Assembly (NCBI GenBank): GCA_036260415.1
Contig: DASZZX010000076.1
Span: forward strand, 1-32,044
Direction: 5' to 3'
DNA: 32,044 bases
Origin: DASZZX01 sp036260415
GTDB taxonomy: Bacteria; Actinomycetota; Nitriliruptoria; Nitriliruptorales; JAHWKO01
The position numbers and the translations under genes were made by a program. This document shows positions 24,154 through 31,493 of this stretch, one piece after another. Within the stretch, counting starts at the first letter, position 1. Each line of letters opens with the position of its first letter. Below the pieces are notes generated by a model. It did no database searches, was not told where the DNA came from, and worked only from the letters and a program-made list of their open reading frames with translations.

Positions 24154-25343
24154 GGTGTCGCAGCAGCATCGTCGGTCGCGGCCCGCAGGTGACCGTAGAT
24201 GGGGACGTCCGGCGTCCCCGCCGCGACGTCACCGCGCGACGGCTGCTGGCTCTGCTTGCGGCGCTGACGGTGGCCGCGTCGGGCTGCGCACGCGACGACC
24301 ACCTCACCCTCGAGGCGGAGTTCAGCGACGTGATCGACCTCGTGGAGCGCGCACCGGTGTTCACCGCCGACGTCCGGATCGGAACGGTCACCGGCATCGA
24401 GCTGACCGACCGCAACCGTGCCCGGGTGACCATGGAGGTGCGCGGCCACAACGGCCTGCCGTCGGACGTCGAGGCCGTGCTCAAGCAGACCAGCCTGCTC
24501 GGTGAGCGCATGGTCGAGCTGGTGCCCCAGGGTGACAGCGGACGGCTCTCCGCGGGGGTCATCGAGGACACCGACGTCCAGACCGATCTCGAGGACGTCG
24601 TGCGGACCGGCAACGACCTGCTGGCGTTCGTCGCGGCCGACCGTCTCAACGCGGCCGTCCACGCCGGCGCCGTGACCTTCGCCGGGCGGGGCGGCACCCT
24701 CGGACAGGCGATCGCCGACGTCGAGACGTTCGTCGGCGACGTCGAGGAGGACAAGGGGGAGGTCCTGCGCCTGCTCGACGGCCTGGACGCGCTGCTCGCC
24801 ACCCTGGCCAGTGAAGCCGAGACCAACGCGCAGGCGCTGGAGTCGCTCGCGCGGTCGAGCGCCGCGCTGACGGAGGAGGACGACCGGCTGCTCGACGCGC
24901 TCGGGGACCTGCGCGAGCTGGGCGGCGTCGGCGAGCGTATTCTGCGTGACAACCGCGAGCAGCTCGAGCACCTCGTCGCGCAGCTGCGGACCATCCTTGA
25001 CGCGGTCACCAGGGTCGACGGCGCCCTGCAGGGGCTCCTCACCTGGCTCCCGCGGCACAACCTCCACGTCCCCAACGCCAACCAGTTGGAGTTCCTGCAG
25101 ATCTGGCTCGATCTGGTCGGGTGCGGGACCAGCAGCGAGGACCCCGACAACCCCGCCAAGTCCTGCACACCGCCCAACCCGGGCCGGACGAACCAGCTAC
25201 CGCCGGGGGCGGCAATCACGTCCTGCGACGAGCGGGCCGATGGCTGCCGCTACGGGGAGCACGGCACGCACAACGAGCCCAACGACTTCGGCGACGGCGA
25301 GCAGCCAGACGGCACGGACGGCCGGCAGGCGGACGCAGGATGA
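24150..25343 (+). CDS. mceE: MCE-domain lipoprotein, fifth subunit (MceE/LprK position)
   Basis: The 397-residue subunit has an unusually long basic head before its signal segment: RRLLALLAALTVAASGC gives a lipobox with Cys46. A GTG at 24189 would shorten the head by 13 residues, but GTG 24150 overlaps the mceD stop (GTGA), like the rest of the operon. The MCE domain is at about 52-129 (ERAPVFTADVRIGTVTGIEL, LKQTSLLGERMVELVP). Helices follow to about 300, then LLTWLPRHNLHVPNANQLEFLQIW and a Cys-containing, acidic, Asn/Gly-rich tail. This is the operon position where mycobacteria have their Mce lipoprotein. Its stop overlaps the mceF ATG. Confidence 0.9.
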   Translation: MRCRSSIVGRGPQVTVDGDVRRPRRDVTARRLLALLAALTVAASGCARDDHLTLEAEFSDVIDLVERAPVFTADVRIGTVTGIELTDRNRARVTMEVRGHNGLPSDVEAVLKQTSLLGERMVELVPQGDSGRLSAGVIEDTDVQTDLEDVVRTGNDLLAFVAADRLNAAVHAGAVTFAGRGGTLGQAIADVETFVGDVEEDKGEVLRLLDGLDALLATLASEAETNAQALESLARSSAALTEEDDRLLDALGDLRELGGVGERILRDNREQLEHLVAQLRTILDAVTRVDGALQGLLTWLPRHNLHVPNANQLEFLQIWLDLVGCGTSSEDPDNPAKSCTPPNPGRTNQLPPGAAITSCDERADGCRYGEHGTHNEPNDFGDGEQPDGTDGRQADAG

Positions 25344-26695
25344 GGTCGCTGGGGCGGCTGTCCACCAACCTGGCCACGATCGTGGCTCTGACCCTGCTGC
25401 TCGTCGCGTACGCGGTCGTGCAGTGGGTCGGTGGCGCGCTGTTCGAGGACCGCTACGAGATCACGGTCCCGCTCGACCGGACCGGGGGGCTGTTCACCGG
25501 GCAGGAGGTCACCGTCCTCGGTCACGGCGTCGGCATCGTCGAGCAGCTGACGCTGACCGACCGGGGGGTCGAGGCGGTCCTGGAGATCCGCGACAAGGAG
25601 CACGTCCCGCAGCACACATTGGTCCACATCACGCGCCGCTCGGCGGTCGGCGAGCAGGCACTCGACCTCGTCCCCGTGCCCGCCGACTGGCGGCCGCCCC
25701 CGGGCGACCTGGTGCCCTCCGACGTGGACGCGGTCGCGGGGTGGCTCCCGGCCCAGCGGGACAGCCGCGTGGAGCCCAAGGCGGTCGTCTACCCCACCGA
25801 GGTCCCCGAGGTGCTGGCCAACGCCGTCGCCCTGTTCGAGTCGATCGACGAGCGGGACCTCGGCACGCTCGTGCACGAGCTCGCCTCGGCGATCGGCGGC
25901 CGCGCCGAGCTGTTGAAGGAGCTGAACCGCGACAGCCTCGACCTGAACACCACCCTGGTCGAGGGCATCCCACAGCTCCAGCGTCTGCTCGACACCAGCG
26001 GGCCGCTGCTCGACACGCTCAACGAGCACCGCCAGGCTCTGGCGTCGACCTTCCCGGACCTCGCGGACGTCTCCGAGACGCTCGCCGCCAACCGTCCAAC
26101 GCTCGAACGCCTGCTCGACGACGGTCCCAGCGCCTTGCGCGAGGCCGAGTCCCTGATCGTGGACACACGCGCGAACCAGCACTGCCTGATCAGCGACGTC
26201 ACCCAGCTCAACGCGATGCTGTCACAGCCGGAGAACCTCCACGACCTGGCGCGTGGCCTGGACACGGCGCACTGGTTCTACCAGGACGGCTTCGACGTCA
26301 TCACCCAGCACGACCCGCTGCGGCCTGGCGTGCAGTGGCAGCGCATGAACGTCCTGCTGTTCGAGGCGTTCGGCGGGCAGGACTACATCCCCGACCGCCC
26401 CACCCCGCCCACCAAGCCGGGCGCGGCCTGCTCCTCCCCGTGGGGTGTGGGCGTCGACGCGGTACGCCAGCGCGACCACCAGCCGCCCGACCCCACCGCC
26501 CCATCGATCGACTTCGCGCCGCTGGCCGAGCGTGGCGGGGTGACGGAGCAGTCCGTCGGGTCGCTTCCTGGTGATGCGACCACGGCGGGTCCCGGCGGCC
26601 GCACGGAGCGGACGTTGCCGGCGACCGGCGGCGGGGCGGCTGCCGTCGCCCCGCTCGCGCTGGCGGTGGCCTGGGCGCTGAGGAGGAGACGATGA
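25340..26695 (+). CDS. mceF: MCE-domain protein MceF with C-terminal LPATG sorting signal
   Basis: This sixth and last MCE subunit has 451 residues. An N-terminal membrane helix (about 9-29) precedes an MCE domain at about 37-112 (GGLFTGQEVTVLGHGVGIVEQL, RRSAVGEQALDLVP). Helical regions then run to about 330 (GEAFGGQDYIPDRP region follows). The end is unusual: LPATG at 426-430, about fifteen hydrophobic residues, then RRRR, the exact layout of a sortase cell-wall sorting signal. Together with the N-terminal anchor, this would tie both ends of the protein to the envelope. ATG 25340 overlaps the mceE stop; the stop at 26693-26695 overlaps the next ATG. Confidence 0.88.
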   Translation: MRSLGRLSTNLATIVALTLLLVAYAVVQWVGGALFEDRYEITVPLDRTGGLFTGQEVTVLGHGVGIVEQLTLTDRGVEAVLEIRDKEHVPQHTLVHITRRSAVGEQALDLVPVPADWRPPPGDLVPSDVDAVAGWLPAQRDSRVEPKAVVYPTEVPEVLANAVALFESIDERDLGTLVHELASAIGGRAELLKELNRDSLDLNTTLVEGIPQLQRLLDTSGPLLDTLNEHRQALASTFPDLADVSETLAANRPTLERLLDDGPSALREAESLIVDTRANQHCLISDVTQLNAMLSQPENLHDLARGLDTAHWFYQDGFDVITQHDPLRPGVQWQRMNVLLFEAFGGQDYIPDRPTPPTKPGAACSSPWGVGVDAVRQRDHQPPDPTAPSIDFAPLAERGGVTEQSVGSLPGDATTAGPGGRTERTLPATGGGAAAVAPLALAVAWALRRRR

Positions 26696-27261
26696 GCGAG
26701 GCACGCGCGATCGCCCCGACAGCCGCAGCCCACGGCGGGCCTCCGGCGCCCCGCGGCCGACGGCCCGCAGCGCCAGCCTGGGTCGTGGCCATCGTGACGG
26801 CGGCGGTCGCGACGGTGCTCTTCGTGTGGTGGTACCAGGCCGACCGGGCACGCGCGACCGACGCTCAGGTCACCCGGGTCGCGGGACAGGTGATCGACGC
26901 GCTGGTGAACTGGGAGGCGGACGACCTCGGCAGGGTGCGTGCCACGGTCGACCAGCTCGGCACCGACCGGTTCCGCGACGAAGCCCGCGAGCTGCTGGAC
27001 GACCTGGCCGGCGGGCTGGCCCGGGCGGACGCGACCAGCAGGGGCGAGCTGCTGGACCTGGTCGGCACGGCCCGGGCCGGAGATCGCCGTCCGTACGGTG
27101 TCGCACTCGCCGTGGTCCGCCAGGAGGTGACCAACTCGTCGCTGGACGCGCCCGACGTGCAGTGCTGGGCGGCGCGCGCCGTCCTCCGACACCTCCAGGA
27201 CCGCTGGCTGGTGGACCGGCTGGAGGTCTACGGGGACAACCAGTGCCCGCAGGACAGCTGA
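26692..27261 (+). CDS. Mce-associated membrane protein (Mas/Mam type)
   Basis: The 189-residue protein has a Pro/Arg-rich cytosolic head, one membrane helix (about 29-47, VVAIVTAAVATVLFVWWY) and an external helical domain with two Cys (CWAARAV and NQCPQDS) that may pair. Size and plan match the small Mce-associated proteins that follow mceF in actinobacteria and are thought to stabilise or regulate the complex. ATG 26692 overlaps the mceF stop (ATGA). Sequence similarity within this family is low, so the call rests mainly on plan and position. Confidence 0.75.
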   Translation: MSEARAIAPTAAAHGGPPAPRGRRPAAPAWVVAIVTAAVATVLFVWWYQADRARATDAQVTRVAGQVIDALVNWEADDLGRVRATVDQLGTDRFRDEARELLDDLAGGLARADATSRGELLDLVGTARAGDRRPYGVALAVVRQEVTNSSLDAPDVQCWAARAVLRHLQDRWLVDRLEVYGDNQCPQDS

Positions 27262-27342
27262 CACACGACGATCGAGCGAGCCGACGTGTCCCACCCGGCA
27301 GACGCCTCCACAGGGCAGCCTGGGAGGGACGAGGAGCCCACC

Positions 27343-28338
27343 ATGGCTGAGACGACCGACCGAGCCCGATCGTCCGGCGACGGCCGCCGCACCTGGCAGA
27401 CCCCCCAGCCGACCCCAACTGCCCCCCGCACCGCCGCCGTCGACGAACGGGCGATCACGTCCGCGAACCAGTGGAACGACCTGGACCCGGACATGATCCC
27501 ACCCCCCGACTACGACAAGACCCGCGACCCGGTCTGGCCGGGCAACACCCGGGTGGAGAACCCGGCGATCAGCGTCCGCAACCTGTCGAAGGCGTTCGGC
27601 GACCACCAGGTTCTGGAGGACATCTCCCTGGACTTCCCGCGCGGCAAGATCACCATCGTCCTAGGGCCGTCCGGGACGGGCAAGTCGGTGTTCCTCCGCC
27701 ACCTGATCGGCCTGCTCAAGCCCGACCGTGGAGAGGTGTGGGTGCACGGACGCAACATCCCGCAGTTGCGCCGCAAGGAGCTGTACGAGGTCCGGCGCAC
27801 GATGGGGGTGCTGTTCCAGGACGGCGCGCTGTTCGGCTCGATGAACGTCTTCGACAACGTGGCCTTCCCGCTACGCGAGCACACCGGCAGGTCGGAGCGG
27901 GAGATCCGCCGGATCGTGGAGGCGAAGCTGGAGATGGTCGGGCTGGAGGGCGCCAAGAACAAGCTGCCCGGCGAGATCTCCGGTGGGATGCGCAAGCGCG
28001 CCGGTCTGGCCCGGGCGCTGGTGCTGGACCCGGAGATCGTCCTGTTCGACGAGCCCGACTCCGGGCTCGACCCGGTGCGGACCGCGATCCTCAACGACCT
28101 CATCCTGGAACTGAACGAGGAGATCGGCTCCACGTTCGTCATCGTCACCCACGACATCCGCACCGCACGCGGCATCGGCGACTACGTAGGTTTGCTGTTC
28201 CGACGCAACCTCGTCGCCTACGGCACGAAGCACGACATGTTCGACAGCCAGTACCCGGTCGTGCGCCAGTTCCTTGGTGGCAGGACCAGCGGGCCGATCG
28301 GCATGTCCAACGAACGTGACCGCCCCGAGCTGCTGTAG
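27343..28338 (+). CDS. mceG: MceG/Mkl-type ABC transporter ATPase
   Basis: This is the ATPase motor of Mce importers, acting at the cytosolic face on YrbEA and YrbEB. The ATG at 27343 has GAGGAG six bases upstream and is preferred over the GTG at 27286. The 331-residue protein has a Pro/Thr-rich head of about 70 residues, then Walker A GPSGTGKS (108-115), the family-specific signature SGGMRKRAGLARAL near 211, Walker B IVLFDEP near 232-237 and the switch His in VTHD. The C-terminus ends GPIGMSNERD, as in mycobacterial MceG. Its distance from the preceding gene is 81 bases, so it may be part of the operon or have its own promoter. In mycobacteria mceG is unlinked; here it closes the operon. Confidence 0.93.
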   Translation: MAETTDRARSSGDGRRTWQTPQPTPTAPRTAAVDERAITSANQWNDLDPDMIPPPDYDKTRDPVWPGNTRVENPAISVRNLSKAFGDHQVLEDISLDFPRGKITIVLGPSGTGKSVFLRHLIGLLKPDRGEVWVHGRNIPQLRRKELYEVRRTMGVLFQDGALFGSMNVFDNVAFPLREHTGRSEREIRRIVEAKLEMVGLEGAKNKLPGEISGGMRKRAGLARALVLDPEIVLFDEPDSGLDPVRTAILNDLILELNEEIGSTFVIVTHDIRTARGIGDYVGLLFRRNLVAYGTKHDMFDSQYPVVRQFLGGRTSGPIGMSNERDRPELL

Positions 28339-28372
28339 GCGGCCGCCCGCACGAGGCCGGAGCGATCGGCGG

Positions 28373-28378
28373 TACCAT
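28373..28378 (+). promoter_or_regulatory. Candidate -10 giving a leaderless clpP transcript
   Basis: TACCAT ends ten bases before the clpP GTG, so a start of transcription about 7-10 bases downstream would fall at or near the GTG. No Shine-Dalgarno sequence precedes the GTG, which fits a leaderless mRNA. No clear -35. Confidence 0.35.
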
Positions 28379-28387
28379 CGGGCGACC

Positions 28388-28984
28388 GTGCCGCCGGCAG
28401 ACGAGGACGACGTGGAGCTCGAGGAGCTGGCTGGCCTCAACCAGCAGGCGTTCCGCAAGCTGTTCGAGCAGCGGATCCTGTACCTCAGAGGTCCCCTGGA
28501 CGACACCAACGCCGACGCGCTGGTCGCCCAGATGCTCGCCCTCGATGCCGATGCCAAGGACGACGTCACCCTGTACATCAACTCGCCCGGCGGCATCATC
28601 AGCGGGCTGTTCGCCATCTACGACACGATGCAGCTGCTTCGCTCCAAGGTGAACACCCGATGCGTCGGCATGGCCGCGTCGGCGGCGGCGGTGCTCCTGG
28701 CCAGCGGTACCGGCACCCGGTCGGGGACGCAGAACGCGCGGATCATGATCCACCAGCCCCTGGGTGGGGCGCGGGGCTCGGCTCGCGACATCGAGATCCA
28801 GGCCCAGAACATCGTGTTCCTGCGCGAGCGGATCAACGAGATCCTCGCCGAGCGCACCGGACAGCCGGTGGAGAAGATCCGCGAGGACACCGATCGCGAC
28901 TTCTGGCTCACCGCGGCCGAAGCACGCGACTACGGCCTGATCGATCAGGTAGCCGGCCGCTCCGAGGGGCCCAGCGGCGCCTGA
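28388..28984 (+). CDS. clpP: ATP-dependent Clp protease proteolytic subunit
   Basis: ClpP forms the barrel-shaped serine protease that works with Clp ATPases. The 198-residue protein has the full triad: Ser98 in GMAASAAAVLLA, His122 in MIHQP and Asp171 in DTDRDFWLTAAEARDYGLID. The strand and handle regions (LYINSPGGIISGLFAIYDTMQ, QNIVFLRERINEIL) are intact. The GTG at 28388 has no ribosome site but is close to a possible -10. No clpX, tig or second clpP is next to it, so this may be an additional ClpP copy away from the main clpP1P2 locus. It lies 49 bases after mceG, possibly just by position, and converges with the NYN-LOTUS gene. Confidence 0.93.
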   Translation: MPPADEDDVELEELAGLNQQAFRKLFEQRILYLRGPLDDTNADALVAQMLALDADAKDDVTLYINSPGGIISGLFAIYDTMQLLRSKVNTRCVGMAASAAAVLLASGTGTRSGTQNARIMIHQPLGGARGSARDIEIQAQNIVFLRERINEILAERTGQPVEKIREDTDRDFWLTAAEARDYGLIDQVAGRSEGPSGA

Positions 28985-29012
28985 GCCGGCATGCCTCGCG
29001 AGCCCCGGCTCA
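28982..29012. terminator. Hairpin built from both stop codons of convergent genes
   Basis: TGAGCCGG (28982-28989) and CCGGCTCA (29005-29012) form a perfect 8-bp stem with a 15-base loop. The first arm begins with the clpP stop TGA, and the second ends with the stop of the NYN-LOTUS gene read on the minus strand. The symmetry makes it a likely terminator in both directions for genes with only 25 bases between them. Confidence 0.65.
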
Positions 29013-30059
29013 CACGCGCGGGGCGTGGAGGTAGTACTCGCCCTCGTCGTCGTCGAACTCCAGCTCGATCAGCCCGCGTGCGCTGGCCGCTTTGACGAAC
29101 TGCAGGAAGCCGGAGTACCCGAAGTCCTTCTCGCTGAAGCCGCCCTCGTGCTTGCGGAGCTGGTCCTTGAGGCCCGACAGGGGCGGCTTGCCCCCGTTGC
29201 GGCCCTCGAGACCGGCCACCACGTCGACGAGCAGCTCGAACGCCTGCTCCTCGCCGCCGCTCTCCGAGGGGAAGTCGACCTCGGGGTCGCCCTGCGCCGG
29301 ACCCTCCGACAGTGCCACCTGCCCCTCCGACTCGAGGTGGCGCAGCAGCTCGCTGAAGGCACGAAAGCCGTGGTCGGCCTCCGAGAAGGTGGGGTCCTTG
29401 CGCAGCAGCGCCCGTTTCAGGCTCGAGGCGTACACCGGCCCGGCGGAGGAGCGCTGCAGCCCCGACAGCGTCTGGGTGATCAGCCGGTTGAGGTCGTGCA
29501 GGGCGTCGGCTTGGCGGCGTGGTGGCGTTCGCCGTGGCGTGGCGGGAGGAGCGGCGCGGCCACCCCGCCCGTCACGGCGCGGGGCGTTCTCGAGACGGTC
29601 GTAGAAGATGAACTCGTCGCACGCCGGCGGGAGCATGGCCGACGTCGATCCCCTGATGCCCACGCCGATGACACGCCGGTCGAGTGCGCGCAGCTTGTTG
29701 ACGAGCGGGGTGAAATCCGAGTCGCCCGACACGATCACGAACGTGGACACGTAGCGGCTCGTGAAGGCCAGCTCCATCGCGTCAACCGCCATCTTGATGT
29801 CGGCAGCGTTCTTGCGCACCGAGTCCTGTCGTTGCGGGATGTCGATCAGCTCGACGTGCCCGTCGACCAGCTCCCGTCGGTCGTCGCTGAACAGGTGCCA
29901 GTCGGCGTAGGCACGCCGCACGACCAGACGTCCGCGTTCGGCGAGGACGTCGGCGAGCGGCCCCACCTCGAAACGGAAACCGGTCTCGCGCGCGCCGATC
30001 GCGAGGTTCTCGTAGTCGATGAAGAGCGCGAGCCGCTCCTCGGTGGGTCCGTCCTGCAT
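29010..30059 (-). CDS. NYN nuclease-domain protein with two LOTUS/OST-HTH domains
   Basis: The 349-residue protein combines an N-terminal NYN (PIN-like) nuclease domain at about 10-155 with two C-terminal LOTUS/OST-HTH repeats at about 186-255 and 270-345. NYN acidic residues are present: Asp15 in LFIDYEN, Asp87 in AADIKM, and Asp113/Asp115 in VSGDSDFTPLV. The LOTUS units show the ALLRKDPTFSEADHGFRAFSELLRHLE and QLRKHEGGFSEKDFGYSGFLQFVKAA patterns. NYN proteins are metal-dependent RNases, and LOTUS domains bind RNA, including G-quadruplexes, in studied cases; together they suggest a targeted RNase. A low-complexity linker, rich in Arg and Pro (about 157-183), joins them. ATG 30059 has GGACGAGG just upstream. 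It is divergent from an MFS transporter. Confidence 0.85.
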   Translation of the reverse strand: MQDGPTEERLALFIDYENLAIGARETGFRFEVGPLADVLAERGRLVVRRAYADWHLFSDDRRELVDGHVELIDIPQRQDSVRKNAADIKMAVDAMELAFTSRYVSTFVIVSGDSDFTPLVNKLRALDRRVIGVGIRGSTSAMLPPACDEFIFYDRLENAPRRDGRGGRAAPPATPRRTPPRRQADALHDLNRLITQTLSGLQRSSAGPVYASSLKRALLRKDPTFSEADHGFRAFSELLRHLESEGQVALSEGPAQGDPEVDFPSESGGEEQAFELLVDVVAGLEGRNGGKPPLSGLKDQLRKHEGGFSEKDFGYSGFLQFVKAASARGLIELEFDDDEGEYYLHAPRV

Positions 30060-30136
30060 GGCCTCGTCCTGCGCATGGTGGTCTGCGGTCTGGTGCGTGC
30101 GACACTACCCTCGCGCGTCGGTCGGGCGGATCGCGT

Positions 30137-30148
30137 CGTCGTACGACG
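30137..30148. promoter_or_regulatory. Perfect 12-bp palindrome between NYN-LOTUS and MFS genes
   Basis: CGTCGTACGACG reads the same on both strands and lies 13 bases before the MFS GTG in a 101-base divergent spacer. It could be an operator or simply a GC-rich chance palindrome. Confidence 0.35.
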
Positions 30149-30160
30149 GCCGGAGGGGAC

Positions 30161-31372
30161 GTGGGGGAGACGGCGCGCGGGTACCGGGTCACCCTGCGGC
30201 ATCCGGTCGCAGGCCGTCTGGTCGTCGCGCACGCCGGCTCCGTGCTCGGCGACTACGCGGGGCTGGGCGCGCTCCTTCTGCTTGGCTACGAGCGCAGCGG
30301 ACGCCAGGTGCTGGGTGCTGCCGCCCTCTTCGCCGTGCAGGCGATGCCCGCCCTGGTCGCGGGTGCCCTGACCGGGGGCTGGCTGGACCAGGTGCCTCGC
30401 CGACGGGCCCTGGTCGGCCTGAACCTGGCCGGTGCCGCGGTGGTCGGGCTGCCTCTCTTCCTGCCGGGCCTGGCACCCGTCCTGGTCACGGCAGCCCTGC
30501 TGGGCGCGATCCGGACGGCGTCGGTGTCGGTGCGGTCGGGGGTGATCGCCGAGACCGTGCCCGAGGACCGGCGCGCGTCCCTGCTCGCCCTGCTCGGCAC
30601 CGGCGACCAGGTCGGGCAGGTCGTCGGCTACCTGGCCGGGTCCACGACCGTCCTGCTGGTCGGCGCCGCCCCGGCGCTGCTCGCCGACGCCGCGACCTTC
30701 CTGCTCGCCGGCGCGGTCGTGGCCGGCGTGCCGTTCGCCGTCCCGTCACCGCGTCGCGGCCGACCGGCGGTTTCCGTCGGGCTGCAGGAGATCCGCCGCC
30801 AGCCGGTGCTGCGGCTGCTCGCCCCGCTCGTCTTCGTCACCGCCAGCGTGACCGCGCTGCCCGAGTCGCTCGCCGCGGGGGTCACCGGCGGGGCGGACGT
30901 GTGGACACCGTTCGTGCTGGCGGCCGGTCCGGCCGGGCAGGCCGCCGCCATGGCGGTGCTTGGACGCGGCAGCGCGGTGGAACGACCGTCGTTCCAGCTG
31001 GTCCACCTGGCCTGGTTCGCACTCGCGTTCGGGGTCGCCGCCCTGGGACGTTCGCCGCTGTGGTTCGTCGCCGGCAACCTGCTGGTCGGGTCCGGCGTCG
31101 CCTGGCTGCTGGGCCCGCAGACGCTGTTCGTGCGCATCGCCCCCCCGGAGCGGATGGCGCAGGTCACGGGCACCATGATCGCCGGGATCATCACCGCGGA
31201 GGGGATCGGAACGCTGCTGTTCGGGGCCGTCGCCGACGCGACCTCGGTCGCCACGGCGTACCGGGTCGCGGGGACGCTCGTCCTCGCCGCCGCGCTGGCC
31301 GGGTGGGTGGTGAAGGAACGCACCCCGGAGATGCTCGAACTGGACGGCCGACCCGACCACCCGGAGCACTGA
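30161..31372 (+). CDS. MFS transporter
   Basis: The 403-residue protein is an integral membrane transporter with about twelve hydrophobic segments. The loop between the second and third helices carries GGWLDQVPRRRALVG, the usual major-facilitator signature, and RIAPPERMAQVTGTM is a similar loop in the second half. The overall plan resembles the MFS_3/DHA3-type exporters. The GTG at 30161 follows CGGAGGGGAC, a good ribosome site. The substrate is unknown, and no biosynthetic or resistance genes lie around it. It is divergent from the NYN-LOTUS gene and convergent with a molybdoenzyme gene. Confidence 0.85.
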   Translation: MGETARGYRVTLRHPVAGRLVVAHAGSVLGDYAGLGALLLLGYERSGRQVLGAAALFAVQAMPALVAGALTGGWLDQVPRRRALVGLNLAGAAVVGLPLFLPGLAPVLVTAALLGAIRTASVSVRSGVIAETVPEDRRASLLALLGTGDQVGQVVGYLAGSTTVLLVGAAPALLADAATFLLAGAVVAGVPFAVPSPRRGRPAVSVGLQEIRRQPVLRLLAPLVFVTASVTALPESLAAGVTGGADVWTPFVLAAGPAGQAAAMAVLGRGSAVERPSFQLVHLAWFALAFGVAALGRSPLWFVAGNLLVGSGVAWLLGPQTLFVRIAPPERMAQVTGTMIAGIITAEGIGTLLFGAVADATSVATAYRVAGTLVLAAALAGWVVKERTPEMLELDGRPDHPEH

Positions 31373-31392
31373 CGGTCGCCACCGCGGCGCCG

Positions 31393-31473
31393 ACCGGGCG
31401 ACGAGGACGCACCCGCCGCGTTCCTGCCGATCGGCAGCGGGCCGGGTGGTGTCCGCCGACGCTCGTCGCCGGT
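31393..31473. terminator. Nested inverted repeats between convergent MFS and molybdoenzyme genes
   Basis: An outer stem pairs ACCGGGCGACGAG (31393-31405) with CTCGTCGCCGGT (31462-31473), 12 bp with one bulged G. Inside the 56-base loop is a perfect 14-bp palindrome, CTGCCGATCGGCAG (31424-31437). The arrangement fits a bidirectional terminator. Confidence 0.5.
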
Positions 31474-31493
31474 TCGACCCGGCCCCTCGCCGG

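Noticed and set aside
23274..25067. A 597-codon open frame antisense to mceD and mceE
   Set aside because: It spans two well-supported MCE genes and shows no recognisable motif; it is a shadow of their codon bias.
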